In this document: piece by piece, positions 23,187 through 34,805 of the stretch
Layout: the number at the start of each line of letters is the position of its first letter
Position numbering within the stretch: position 1 is the stretch's first letter
Assembly (NCBI GenBank): GCA_037355855.1
Contig: CM074761.1
Span: 2,189,346-2,253,345 of the forward strand
Reading direction: 5' to 3'
DNA: 64,000 nt
Origin: Pseudo-nitzschia pungens
Lineage: Eukaryota; Bacillariophyta; Bacillariophyceae; Bacillariales; Bacillariaceae
Translations under genes and position numbers: made by a program
Notes under the pieces: model-generated
What the model saw: the letters and a program-made list of their open reading frames with translations, nothing else
Databases searched by the model: none
What the model was told of the DNA's origin: nothing

Positions 23187-24773
23187 CTTGATTTTTGTCC
23201 GAAATCGATATCAAAACAGATGATTTAACTTTGTGCAATCGTAGTTGATTGGAATGCAAAGAATCGGAAGAATTTTGATTGACGATGATGTGAAGCTCGC
23301 CTTCTCTCTCGATGGTTTGGGGTTTTGATGTCGAACGTCAAACGTCGAACGTCGTTCGTCGCGTCGTGTCGTGCCGTGTCGTGACGAGGTCGTCGATTCT
23401 TCAACAAATCAAAAATGGATTCTGTACCGTACGAAGTACGTGAACTGCGTTGCATTCAATCGCGAGCACGAAGTGAATTTTGCAATCAACGAGCTCGTCA
23501 ATGGCTCAATGGATGATGGGTTGGATTCGTGGTGCATGCAAGCGATAACCTTACCCGCTTACCGATAAGTTACCCGTAGAATCTTAAAATCAAAATCCAT
23601 TCATCAAAAAACAATAACTTACTGTACATGCCTTTGATTGGCTTTGGAGAAGAGGAATGATGGGACGGGTCATATCCGGAAGAATCGATCGAACGCTTTC
23701 TCACAGATGGATCATTGTTGTAAGATTCCATCTGCTCCGACCAAACACGTGGAACTTCGAGTTGATTGAACAAAGGACTGACGTCCACCGAAAACATACT
23801 ATCGATCTTTACATACGGTACCGGTAACTTACTTTCGTAAGACTAAGACTACCCGTTCCATACCATCACAAGAGTCGTACCACGCATCAGGTAAGGTTAA
23901 TCCCTATTGTAAAGTGCAAAGTCATACGTGACGTTCCGACCTCATTTCTTTGACTCGTAAGACTGAGATAGCAATCCATTAGATATTTATCTATCCGTTG
24001 GTTAACATTGCAGGTGCAGCAAGTTCGTTTGAATACGTAAGGTTTACCCACGACGTCTGACAAAAGACCAAGACATAGTGCATGTGATGTCCGTGTCCGA
24101 TGCGAAACGACCCACGATCAATAAGAGTTCTGCGTTTTCCAAAAAAATATTTAATAAGTCTCCCAACTAACAGGAGAAGTAGTCTTATTGTGGACAAAGT
24201 CAAGTCTTGTATACAAACGAGTTGCAGGGTTCAGAAACCAGCAGGAACATGAGAAAGTTTCTGTGAAAGGACACCTCCTTCCTGCTGCGACTGCACTTTG
24301 CACGAATTCTTGAGTGACAATCATCATGAAAGTGTTCTCGGAGATGAAATTGCGAGATGCCATCATCGAACCCACATGGAATTTTGTTGGATCAGATCTT
24401 AAACTTGTAAATGTGTAAAAGTAAAGGACGATCTCTGTGTTTCAAGCAAAGAAAGGTCAAAATTGGTATTTGTGCTTTGGAAAATTAGTTACGTGCCTGT
24501 ACAATATGAGAAAATCGCACCACGTTTGTATATGACGGCGAAGTAAAGTTTTGATATGAATTATTATCTTGACCTCATTTACTTTTGCAAGGTCACCGAT
24601 GCCGTGTAAAACCGAATGATACTGTAACAGTATTCGAAAATTGAGCCCATCCATGAGACGTGACAACGTCAAAGAGAGATAAGAATAGGTCGTCACAAGA
24701 GCAGCAAATCCATCTATTGTTGCAGAACTTTTCTCGCTGTTCATGGTTGTGACGTCACTTTTTGAAAACTGCT
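23187..24773. other. Intergenic, 1.6 kb
   Basis: No gene recognised. Near 23325-23395 there is a run of direct CGTCGAACGTC and CGTGTCGTG repeats. Around 23800-24040 lie GTACCGGTAAC and TAAGGTTA words of the dispersed type. Confidence 0.6.
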
Positions 24774-26394
24774 TTAGAATGCGAAGGGTTCGAATTCGAT
24801 TCCTGCTTCAGTCAGTTTCTGCTCCAAAGATTGAATGTGCTCCTTCATTTTTTCATTTTGTTGTTTTAGCACCTTGGGTGACACAAACTTAGACTTTGAT
24901 CCCCCATTAGCCTGAGTGCTGGCAATGGCAGTTGCACCCGATCCCGTCGCTTTCGGATCGAGTGAAATTTTTAGAGGCATCTGGCACGAACCCGCGACCC
25001 ATTCTTCACACGAGTGTGCAGGAGTTGCTGCCGCCGCGGGAGGGAATAGATCCTCTTGAAAGGCTTCGGACTTTCTTGGGACAATGAAACTCAGAGGGTG
25101 GATACCATCTGAGTTGGTAACTTTCATTATGCGCATCGTTTCGCACCCCATTATGTCGCACCCGCGCTTGGGGATCATGCAATAGCCCTTTCCTGAGGTC
25201 GTGGATCGAAATCCATCGTTGAGTTTGAAAATTTTGGGCGTTTTGCTTTCGTCGTATTCGTAAGGACGAATCTGACCGTGACCCTTACCGCACAAGTAGA
25301 TTACCCCAGTGTCTTTGTCGAACAACGGTAACAGGGTACCAGCAGCATTATCAACTTGTTCAACATGAAGCGGCTTCGCGGTATCTTGCAAATCCCAAAC
25401 TTTCATTTCACGCCCGTTTCGGCTGTTGGAACCAGTCGAGACGAGCTTGCCTTCGATTCCGTCGTCGTCGAGCCATTGAACTTTGATCGCATTCGATCCA
25501 TCGTGGGCTTTCTCAATCACAATTAATTCCTCTCCACTTCTCGGGTCGATGATCCTGATGCATTTGTCTTTGGTGGAGATTGCGTAGTGCTCTCCTCGGG
25601 CATCCCAAGCAATGTCCTGTGTGGGTCTGCTGGATTCGTAGCTTGAAATGGGTTGTCCCTCATCAACGTCCCACACCTTGGTGGTATTATCTGCGGAAGT
25701 ACTCAGTAAGATGTTGCTAGCAGATGGATGCCACTGGAGAAGAGTAACTTTCTTCCTGTGTCCGTCGAGAGTAACCAAACTTTGCGAATCAGTGATGGAG
25801 TCGCCCTCCTTAGGCATTCCATCTTCGCCAGTAGGCTCCCAATCGTCTGGTATAGTCCAGATCTTGATGGTCGCATCTTCCGAACCGGTCGCCACCATAG
25901 AGTCATCGAATGGATTCCAATCATGGTCTAAAATTGAGCCACTATGGCCTATCAATCTAGGTGAAATCCCATCCAGAAACCTTCCTGGACGGTCGTGTCG
26001 ACCAACAACTAGAGTACCACCTCCTCCAGCACCTGATACCGACCAGTATTTCGTCGACGCTTTGATACCTAGATGCTCTCCGACGTCAGCGGAGACACGC
26101 ATACCATGATAGCACATCTATGAAAAAATTGACCAGATAGATAGTTTGGGCGTTCGCACACCAGTGTGTCGTAGACGAGGTGAGACGAACGCCAATCGGA
26201 AATACAATATTCGTTCATAGGGCAACATGCCACGCACAAGTGCAGATCACAGACGCCGTCGTTCGAAGCAAAGTTTTCCACCAAAAAATAACTGGTGGGC
26301 ACAACAACAAACGCCTGACATACGCGAGACTTACAGCTTGCTTTGGTTGGTCGCAGTAGACATGACGATATTTGGATTGTCGAATCTTGAACAT
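24774..26394 (-). CDS. Coronin (actin-binding WD40 protein)
   Basis: A short first exon (26335-26394, MFKIRQSKYRHVYCDQPKQA) and a main exon (24774-26117), 467 residues. Coronins bind F-actin and adjust Arp2/3 and cofilin activity. The N-terminal basic SKYRHVY signature, a seven-bladed WD40 propeller (LIGHSGSILDHDWNPFDDSM, LDGHRKKVTLLQWHPSASN, TSADNTTKVWDV), the coronin-specific extension after the blades, and a terminal coiled coil (KVLKQQNEKMKEHIQSLEQK) are all present. The unique linker is short, as in short coronins. The ATG at 26117 is the first codon of exon 2, not the true start. Confidence 0.93.
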
Positions 26395-27886
26395 TTTTAG
26401 TTGCTTCTTTGTCAGTGATGGGAGATGGAGATAGATCGGAATTCCAACGCGGATAATTTAGGGATATACACCGTTTGGGACTTTAGACTTCACTACGGAC
26501 AGTTAAGAGTCTGATGAGGCGAAGTAGGTTCTTGTTACGTTCCTTGTTGTTGAACTCAGACAACTCGGACGAAGATGAAATTGTAGTTGTAGCTGTGATG
26601 ATGACAGTGCTGTGGCTTTTGTCACTATTGTTGTTGTCGTCGTCTGGTCGTTGGTTTCCTACCGTACGGCACGTACCCATCGGCAGTAGTAGGAGTCATT
26701 AAAAAATGATAACTTTTTTAAGTTTTCAAAAGGTTTTTTTAGGCCTCGCGATCCTCGCAAGACTCGTACGTTTATGTAAGCGACCGGTTCCATGCGTTTG
26801 AAAAGATGTGGCAGTACCTTATTACGTAGGAGTTCGTAGATAAATGGATGAACCAAGAAAATATTCCGGAACAAACACCGGTAGGTAAGGTACGATACTT
26901 CCTATTGTTTTACTTGTAACTTAACCCGTTAAAAATTAATTTACCGCCAATAAATACTTTTCAAACATCGCTATTATTTGGGCTGTGAGTTCCTCATCCC
27001 CTCCCCCCTTGCACACAATGAGACTTCGGGAGAACTAACAACAAAGACTTGTACGAAGAGTGTAAGTCCAAGCAAGTTATCGTATTGTCTACCGGTCCTG
27101 GTATTCTACAGTTAAAAGATAAGATCTTACCGGAATGTACCGACAGCTTTGTTCCTTTCTTATTTAAAAAAAGCCACAACCATCTTTTCTGAAGCTAAAA
27201 AGTAGACAGACTGTGATTCTACATAAAGACCTACGGATCCTTCAGGAGCTTTCGTAATTTGTAATGTACCTACGAGTACGGCACTCGGAACTCTACCAGC
27301 TACCAATATCGTTTTTAATTGAACAATGGAAATCTTTTGGAAATAGTTGTGGTCTGTGTCTAAATTGAGGTAACAACCAACCCCCAAAAGTGCAGGTTTG
27401 GTCTGAACGCAAACATCATCAGTTCATTGATTACTCAGGTCCAACTTTCAAATTTCTAGTAGTAGTTTCAAAAGAGCAGGCCTCCTCCTACTACTAGTAC
27501 TTACACAGAACACCTCCACGAACAAGCTGTGTGTTATCCCTAGAATGTCTGTTGGGAGAGATCTGGGACAATTGCATAGGTGCATCACAAAATCTCTGAT
27601 TTCATGGACATCAATGGTTGTCGTTGGTTGTCGTTGAGAGTACGTGTACAGCTTCGTTCAAACGCCCTTCATACCTGAATTGTGACGCACTCACAATACG
27701 CGAAGTCTGAAACACAACCGGAAGTTATCCGCAAACCCCAGTCTGTTTTGTCAACAATTACATCATAAAATTTGTATTATAGCCCAACAAATTTTACGAT
27801 TCTCAAAATACACCGATGGTGTTGGATGATGTACAAAAAATATGTGACTACGTACTATAGCTGCATCGTTGCTTTACTTTCTTTTC
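26395..27886. other. Intergenic, 1.5 kb
   Basis: No gene recognised. A GTAGGTAAGGTACG word lies near 26885, and a CTACTACTAGTAC run near 27490. Open frames here are shorter than 80 codons and featureless. Confidence 0.6.
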
Positions 27887-29462
27887 TTACAGAGGCTTTT
27901 GGTTTTCTGGAAGACCTTCAATCATGCTTTTTCTCACAGCTTCGACTAGTTCGTCTTCTGTCTTGTCGTTAGATGCAATAGGGGGGTGCACAACCACTTT
28001 CGCCAATCCATATGCCGGTCGCATGGCCATCATCCAACCATGAGGCATGACCTTGTCGGAATTGACAATGGAAATTGGAAATACGGGTGCTCCTGCCTTG
28101 TGAGCCATTTTGAAGGCTCCTGCCTTGAAATCCATAATGCGCCCCGACCGAGATCTAGTTCCTTCGGGGAATGTTGCTAGAGTCAATCCATCCTGCATCA
28201 TTTAAAAAAAAATCGGGAAGATTGCAAGCGACGCGGAAGAAATGAGAATCAGAACGATTGATCCGCGCACTATCCTGCACAAACAGCGAGATCCGGTTGA
28301 TACCAACTGTAGTATTTCTGTAGAGAAAAGAAACACGTACCTTCTTCAAGTATTCTATCCCTTGTTTCAGAGTTCTGATTGCCGATTTACGATCAGCGCG
28401 GTCCACCATGATGTGTCCACCGGCACGTAGAGCAGTCCCCAAAATTGGAACGATTCCCAATTCTTTCTTAGAGACAATTTTGTAATTTCTCCATCCCATG
28501 GCTGCACCAAGGAACGGAATATCCATCCAGCTGCAGTGGTTCGCAACGAACATTGCCTTTGGTTCTTCTCCATCCACCTTATTTTTGTAAAAGTCGTACA
28601 CTAAATGTCGGTTTTCAATCTCGGGATAGCATCGGGTGAGTCTCATAAGCGACATCCCCCAGCAGTGGCCAAAGAAAATTGGAATGCGTCTCTGAACAAA
28701 ACGGTTCGAAAACGAGAGGAAGAACGACTATGTGAGCTATCATACAATCAACACGTCAAGAGGTCAGGTGTGCAGATTTGATTTCACTTGAAAATCCACG
28801 AGCGACGTAGTGGAACCAGAGATATTGGATGCAATTTGTTCGCGGGCTTACTCCGCTCCGCATCTGGTTCGAGCAGTTCTTTACATTTGCAGGCAGATAA
28901 TTTCCGCTCGGTTCAGCGAACTCACGAGCGGAATCTTTCCGCGTCTTGACGAATTCTTACTACCCCATTTGACTCGTTTCAGAAGTCTCGTGTTACTGCG
29001 TACCTTCGGATCGAATCGATTCCCCGTGATCTTGTAAATAATTTGACACGTAAAACAGGCGAGAAACCATGGAATTCCCAAAGCGACCGACACAAAAAAA
29101 TAGTACAGAGCAAAGGGATTCAGGGCCCCGATCGGTGTGTTCACTGTAAAAGGCCCGCCCTCTGCCCGAAGTTCTTTCCAGGTCTTCTTCTTTGGCTTGG
29201 TAATTCCCGGTGTCGTTTTATTACTTGCGGTTGCCTTGTCGTCATTCGTTGAGGACAACGAAGTGGTCAAGATAGTCGATGGGGTTCGTGGTTCCACGCA
29301 AAAGGGTTGCGATTTGCGACTGTTGCCGGCAATCCCGCTGCCAGTGATCGAAACCGCGGTGCGGGGAGTTGTCAAGGCGAACCCATCGGCAACGGGGCCG
29401 GTAACCAATCCCAGGATAGCCGCTACGGCTCCAAGAATCGTTAGTCTCGCAAATCGCTTCAT
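27887..29462 (-). CDS. 1-acyl-sn-glycerol-3-phosphate acyltransferase (PlsC), plastid-targeted
   Basis: Exons complement 29004-29462, 28341-28691 and 27887-28192, all in phase 0, give 371 residues. It acylates lysophosphatidate to phosphatidate, the precursor of plastid glycolipids and phosphatidylglycerol. The catalytic NHCSWMD (NHX4D) and the FPEGTRSRSG phosphate-binding motif are both intact. Exon 1 encodes a signal peptide ending VADGFALTTP (aromatic after the cleavage site) and a Ser/Thr-rich transit region, then a hydrophobic segment (ALYYFFVSVALGIPWFLACF) that would anchor it in an envelope membrane. Substrate chain specificity cannot be read from sequence. Confidence 0.9.
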
Positions 29463-30178
29463 GGCTTTCCTCTCCGGTGCCTTATTTCAGTCTTCGAAGT
29501 TCTTGCGCTATCTAGAGGTCAAGTGTGCGATTCGCTGTTCACTCTTTCCTGTTGGTGGGTAAAAGAAATGAGTGTGTACTACAAGTACGGCTGTAGTTTG
29601 AGATGACCTGACGGAGACAAAAAATAGAATGATGTAGAGCCTAAGGACTGGCAGATGTTGTCGCCGTTGGGTTGGGGAGTCGTCGTCACAAAAAAACGTA
29701 CCGGTACACCGATTTTTCTGATGGCAATGCAATCAGAGATGGACGTCGACGGAGGAACGATGACGCTCCTCAATTTGACGATTGGATATATGTACGATAT
29801 CACTAAAATGCAACCGTTGTTGCACGCGCCCCGCGCTAGTACAACCTTCTACGTGGAAGCTCCTACGTTCTAAGTATGCCTCCAATACCCCATCAAAAGT
29901 AGAGGTACAGAATTTTTTTCAACGGTTTTTAATAGAGTATATGTTGCGTTTCAACTCAGTGTAAAATTGATCTTTTAGTAGATTTTTATTCCCGTGTTTT
30001 AACACGAGGTGCGCAACTAAGGCAACAAACCGACTCACATGGGAGTTGAGAATCGCGGAATCTTCCATCCCGGGATTAGTTTCGAAATTTTTGATTGTCA
30101 GCTCAGCTCACAAAATACCGATAGAGGAATTCTGCTGCTGAATCAACAAGAACAACAACAGCAACAAGAACAAGCAGC
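29463..30178. other. Intergenic / possible 5' flank of the Crypton
   Basis: Contains a perfect 14-base palindrome, CGTGTTTTAACACG, at 29993-30006, 170 bases upstream of the recombinase start. No terminal repeat matching the downstream side could be identified, so the element's edge is undefined. Confidence 0.4.
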
Positions 30179-32527
30179 ATGCCTAGACAACTAAGTACAA
30201 ACCCCAGCGCTGTTGCTGCTCGCCGTCGCCGGGCCCGACAACGAGCCATTCGGGATGCTGTGGAGGAAGCCAAAGAAAACAGTGACAACTTTGCAGCAGC
30301 CTTTCCTGTAGGGGAGGAACAGTTGGAACGCGCTGCTGTTATGAACGCTGCTGCTCGTGCAGACGCAGCTGCTACAATCCCGCCAGAATATCCAGTACTT
30401 CCCCGTCCCCGTCCCCCCGCCGCTGCTCCTGCTCCCGCCGCTGCTCCTGCTCCCGCCGCTGCTCCTGCTCCCGCCGCTGCTCCCGCCGCTGCTCCTGCTC
30501 CTGCTCCTCCTGCTGCTCCTCCTCCAGCACCAGCACGCCGACCTCCTCCTCGGCCCAACAATGGACCACCCATCCTTCCCAACGATGTAAACGCTCCAAC
30601 CCAAGTGATCAGGTACCACAAGATCTTGCTTGACATGATGAGCCACTTCGCTGGTATCCAGTTCCCTACTAACAGAGTGTTCGGTGCAGACGAACTTGTT
30701 GAAGTCCATCCAATTAACATCTACAGATGGATGTGCTGGAAGGTTTATGGAAGGGTCGATCCAAGCCAACAGGACAACCCACTCTATGGAAGAGCGTCAT
30801 CGATGATGTACTGGAAGAAGGCAATCTCTTATTTCATGCCTAACACTGCTGCTTGGAATGATAGCAGCGAGACAGGCAATCCAACTAAATCAAGGATGAT
30901 CAACAATCTTATTCGGGCTGTAAGGAGGAAGGAGACGCGATTGCTTGGCAAGGACTCCCAAGCAGACAGATCATTCACAAATGATGAGTTCCGCCAAGTC
31001 GCTGACTTGCTACATGGAACAAGTCTTGAAAGGCTTCGGCACTCCGCGATGCTCAAGTTCCAGCTCCACATGATTGCAAGAGGGGATGATACTGCCCACA
31101 TGAAGAAGGTTTGCTTGGAACAGAGTCTTGGATACCCAAAGTACCTCACTGCACAGATGCGCTGGTCGAAGAACGTCCACGAAGAGCAAGACTGTCCGAA
31201 GCAACTGCTGCTGGCATCGATGAATCCACAGTACTGTGTCTATCTTGGGCTTGCAATCTTCCTGGAGGTGTGGCTGAGTAGCGGCAGAGCAGGACGCACA
31301 AGTCAGTGGTTGTTTGCTGAAGGAAGTTCCACTATCAATTCGCCTTTGAAAGAGCAAGATGACGAGACGCTACGATGCAAGAACAATTATCAAAGAGCAA
31401 TGAAAGGGATCATCGAAAGCCAAGACTTTAGACCTGATGGTATGTGCAGGCGCCTTGGAACTCACTCAGTGAAGAAGTGGGGGACTACAATGGCAAGACG
31501 CGGCGGCGCTACAAAGGATGACGTCAACTACAGGGCGCGATGGAAGACTAGAACGATGCAAGACAACTATACTGATATTCAGTTGGATTGGCCTGATATT
31601 AACGCTGCAAGCAAGCTTTGCCATAAGGGTATTTGTCTGTACAAGGAGAAGGATGGAAGTGGACTTACAGACGAGTGGATTGCTGCTTCAGTCACTCCAG
31701 GAATCCGGGGAGTCTTTGGTGATGGCATCGCCTCAATCCTCGGGAAAGCCCTGCTTTGGGCTTGTTTCGATGCCTCTGTAGCGCACATGGTTCCTGTTGC
31801 TTTGAAGCTGCAGATCACTCAGAGATTTGAGTTGCTTGAAGCAGGAAGAATGCTGGAGGAAGGCGCAAATCCTATAGATAGAATTCGTGTTGTTGCGTCG
31901 AACGTCGATGGTATCGTGTGGTTGGATGAGATCCGATTCGAGGATGAAGAAGAAGGAGGTGTTGGAGGAGAAGGTGGTGCTCTTGCAAGAGGTGGTCAAC
32001 AGTGGAGGAATGTGATCTATGCAAAGGTCTGTACTACCCAAGCGAACGTAGGAGAGATTCGGAACCACCAGCTGTCGGAGATTGCTGAGTTGAAAAGACA
32101 GATTGGAGCTGTCAAAAATATGGTTCGTGGATTGTCCATGGCTCCTGCTCGTCGTGGTGGTGGAACAAGAGGAGCAGCAGGAGCCCCTGCAAGAACTGCA
32201 GCACCTGGAACCCCAGAAGCTGAAAGACCTGCTACCCTTCATCCCCATCCTCGGACCATCGAGCAGATGTGGGACGAGTATCAGAATGGGATCGGTGGTC
32301 GAAAGCCTGCAAGGGAATTTACACGGAGGGAGAGAGGAAGAGAGAAGTACAAGTACTCTAGGAGACTCATTATTTGGAAGGTAATTGAAAGACTTCTTAA
32401 TAGAGGGAACGATATTAATACAGCATGCACCAAGATCCGACGTGTCCATGGGGATTGTTCGATGACGCAGCTCGTCATCAAGATCCGGAACAGCGAGAAG
32501 AATGGACCTCATCCGCAACTCCGCTAA
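30179..32527 (+). mobile_element. Crypton-like tyrosine recombinase transposon gene
   Basis: A single uninterrupted 782-codon frame. Residues ~65-120 are Pro/Ala low complexity. The catalytic part shows LGTHSVKKWG (His429, Lys432), a Trp in YRARWKTR (455) and a candidate nucleophile Tyr464 in MQDNYTDI, spaced as in tyrosine recombinases; Cryptons usually have HxxR here, so HxxK is a deviation. The last 90 residues (MWDEYQNGIGGRKPAREF ... KYSRRLIIWKVIERLL) match the GCR1_C DNA-binding pattern that closes Crypton proteins. Cryptons move by recombination of a circular DNA form and lack long terminal repeats. No introns or disruptions, so it may be recently active. A domesticated gene is the alternative. 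Confidence 0.75.
30417..30512 (+). repeat. Coding hexapeptide repeat (PAAAPA)n
   Basis: An 18-base unit (CCCGCCGCTGCTCCTGCT) repeated about five times with small slips, encoding Pro/Ala linker sequence inside the Crypton protein. Its purity suggests replication slippage. Confidence 0.85.
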
Positions 32528-33249
32528 GTGTTTCTTGTTGCTTTCTTTCTGTTGGATAGGGGAAGTACCCCTGTTGTTACTGCTAAGGCATGTTTTCAAA
32601 GTTCAAGTTTATTGTTGTTACCCTTGTCGGTCTGTGGATCTGCTCTTCAGATTGGCCGATCCGGTGTCAAGTAAAATCAGATAACATTTAAAAAAAGAAT
32701 CGATGTCAATTTTTATCACGTGATTTTACACGGTGTTCTGAGTTTTTGACTTGGAAATATTTTTGTGATGCGTTCTAACGGTCTTAGGCATACGACTCAA
32801 CTGATGTGTTTGCTGCGCGCGCCTTGTTACATGTACGTACAATTGTACGTGTTTATTGTACTGTGTATTTATAGTTGCATATTGTTTTGATACCATCACG
32901 GTACTCGTAACTAACTTACTCGTAATTACTCGTATCTTACTCGTAGTGGACTAGTACTGTACTTTTTTGAAGTGCACGGTAAGTTAGAGAGAACCTTGAA
33001 CCGCGATGTTGAATGTCTATCATCATCTTCGTCTTGTCCGATGACAAGAGAGGGGGTCACAAGAAATTAAGTTCTTTCATTTCAGGCATCAATTTTTTGG
33101 GACACGTCACAGTGGATTCATTCATGCACAACACAAACATCTTCGAAAGAAAATTGGGACAAGGTAGAGTGCACTGTGTCGGAAACCAAGTCTCATAGAA
33201 GAACCTTCTATTGTTGGTAGACTTATACAGAGTTAAAGATTGTAACAAC
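32528..33249. other. Intergenic / 3' flank of the Crypton
   Basis: An AGGGGAAGTACCCCT hairpin near 32557 follows the recombinase stop. Around 32890-32955 there is a cluster of TTACTCGTA words. No gene. Confidence 0.5.
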
Positions 33250-34523
33250 ATGAAGAAAAGGATGTTGTCCGGGAAATTCGGTTTCATTCGAGCTGTGGCG
33301 ATCACTTTGCTGCTCGTCGTTTCTACCCAAGATGCCGATGGATTTTCGGTTCCAACTGTTCGAGGCGCACGGACTATCATTGATTCTGCTCTGTTTTCAT
33401 CCGATACAACGGCTTCTCTAGAGGATGGAACCAAAACGTCGGAAGCGACCTCGGAGTCGTTGCCGCAACGAAAAGTCGCCCTGCTCCTTTGTCCTGCCCA
33501 ATTCTGCGTCCCGGACGATTATTCGGACCTGTGGGAAACACTCCCTTCGCAAATTGAAATTACCGAAGGCGACGGCGATGCGACGTCTACGAGAACGGTT
33601 GCGGTAGACAGGGAGTTGTCGAGGGTGGTTCCGCTTTCTCGACGGGACTGGATCAAGGTTGCAAAGCAACTACCCACCCAAGATTTTGTCGACGCGAATC
33701 TCCGGGTCCACAAAACACTCGATTGGTACTTTGAGGCAATCGACCAGGGTTTGAAGGATATTATTGACGGAGGCAGTGACATTGATGGAATATGTCTCGT
33801 TGGGCACAGCATCGGAGGATGGGTAGCACGGGCTTACCTTGGTGGTTTGTCTCGGTAAGCAGTTCGGTTCGGTTCTGTTCGGTGTGTGTTTTATGTTGTT
33901 TTCTCCTCATAAAAGAAAAATATGGTTCTCTACTCGCTCGTTTGCTCTTACCATCCCGGGTCTTGTCTCCCGATCGTGTATCTTGACCACTCAGATCCTC
34001 AACGGCGGTATCGAGGATCGTGCGAGAAACAAACATGGTATCTTCCTTTATCACTCTGGGAACCCCGCACGTATCTCCCGACACAGCATTGGTTGACCAA
34101 ACGCGTGGATTGTTGCGAGAAATTGCCGAGACACCAGCGTGCTCCTCTGGCACCCTCGTGAACGAGCAAGGAATCGAAATCACCTGTGTGTGTAGCTCGA
34201 GTTTGTCGGGAAACTTCTTCACAACCAATGTCGAAGAATTTGTAGCAGCCAGTTCCTATCTGCCGTTGCTTGGCAAAACCGATGGTAGTGTAAAAGGAGA
34301 CGGAATCGTTCCATTAGAACTCGCGTTTATGGAGGAACCAGCGCGGAAAGTGGTGCTACCGGAGTGTCCCACGACTGGACGACCGATAAGGCACAGCCAC
34401 GTGCTCCCGACGCCTTGGAATCTTTGGGATGCCTCTGCGAAGTCAATCGTTTTGGATGATACCGAAGCCACTTCGTACACAGCGCCGGAAATTGTGGAAC
34501 AGTGGGCTCGATACATTCGATGA
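33250..34523 (+). CDS. Alpha/beta hydrolase, lipase/PGAP1-like, probably plastid-targeted
   Basis: Exons 33250-33854 and 33995-34523, 377 residues. The nucleophile elbow is VGHSIGGWVAR (Ser in GHSIG), followed by SFITLGTPH, the strand and turn seen in PGAP1-like and other lipases; the candidate catalytic His is in IRHSHVLPTPWN and an Asp is likely in KTDGSVKGDGIV. The N-terminal hydrophobic stretch ends DADGFSVPTVRGAR, with Phe after the predicted cleavage site, which argues for plastid import over the endoplasmic reticulum. The substrate is unknown; an ester of a lipid or pigment is only a guess. The start at 33250 gives a clean signal peptide; an in-frame ATG at 33211 adds 13 residues. Confidence 0.8.
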
Positions 34524-34805
34524 GGTGGCCAAACGTCAAATGTGCGGCAGGAGCTGCGAGATCACACCAACGACAAGCCCAAGTTGACAAACTCAACAAC
34601 CTTGAAATACAATCATCCAGAATTGGCACACGCGCATAATATTCTTTTAATATCAGAGCAGTAGGAACACACAAAACTGCGTAGTCTTGGGGACTTCTAT
34701 TGCACACCAAACCATTTCGAATTTCTTTCCGTCTATATTTGTTTCGGAGTGAATGTTATTGTGCGTTACTGTTTGACCTCTACCGGTACTCCTATTCTAT
34801 TCAGA

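Noticed and set aside
29993..30006. Palindrome CGTGTTTTAACACG as a Crypton end
   Set aside because: No matching sequence was found downstream of 32527, and Cryptons do not need inverted ends.
31733..32599. 288-codon minus-strand frame
   Set aside because: Antisense to the end of the Crypton recombinase, Ser-rich with no motif.
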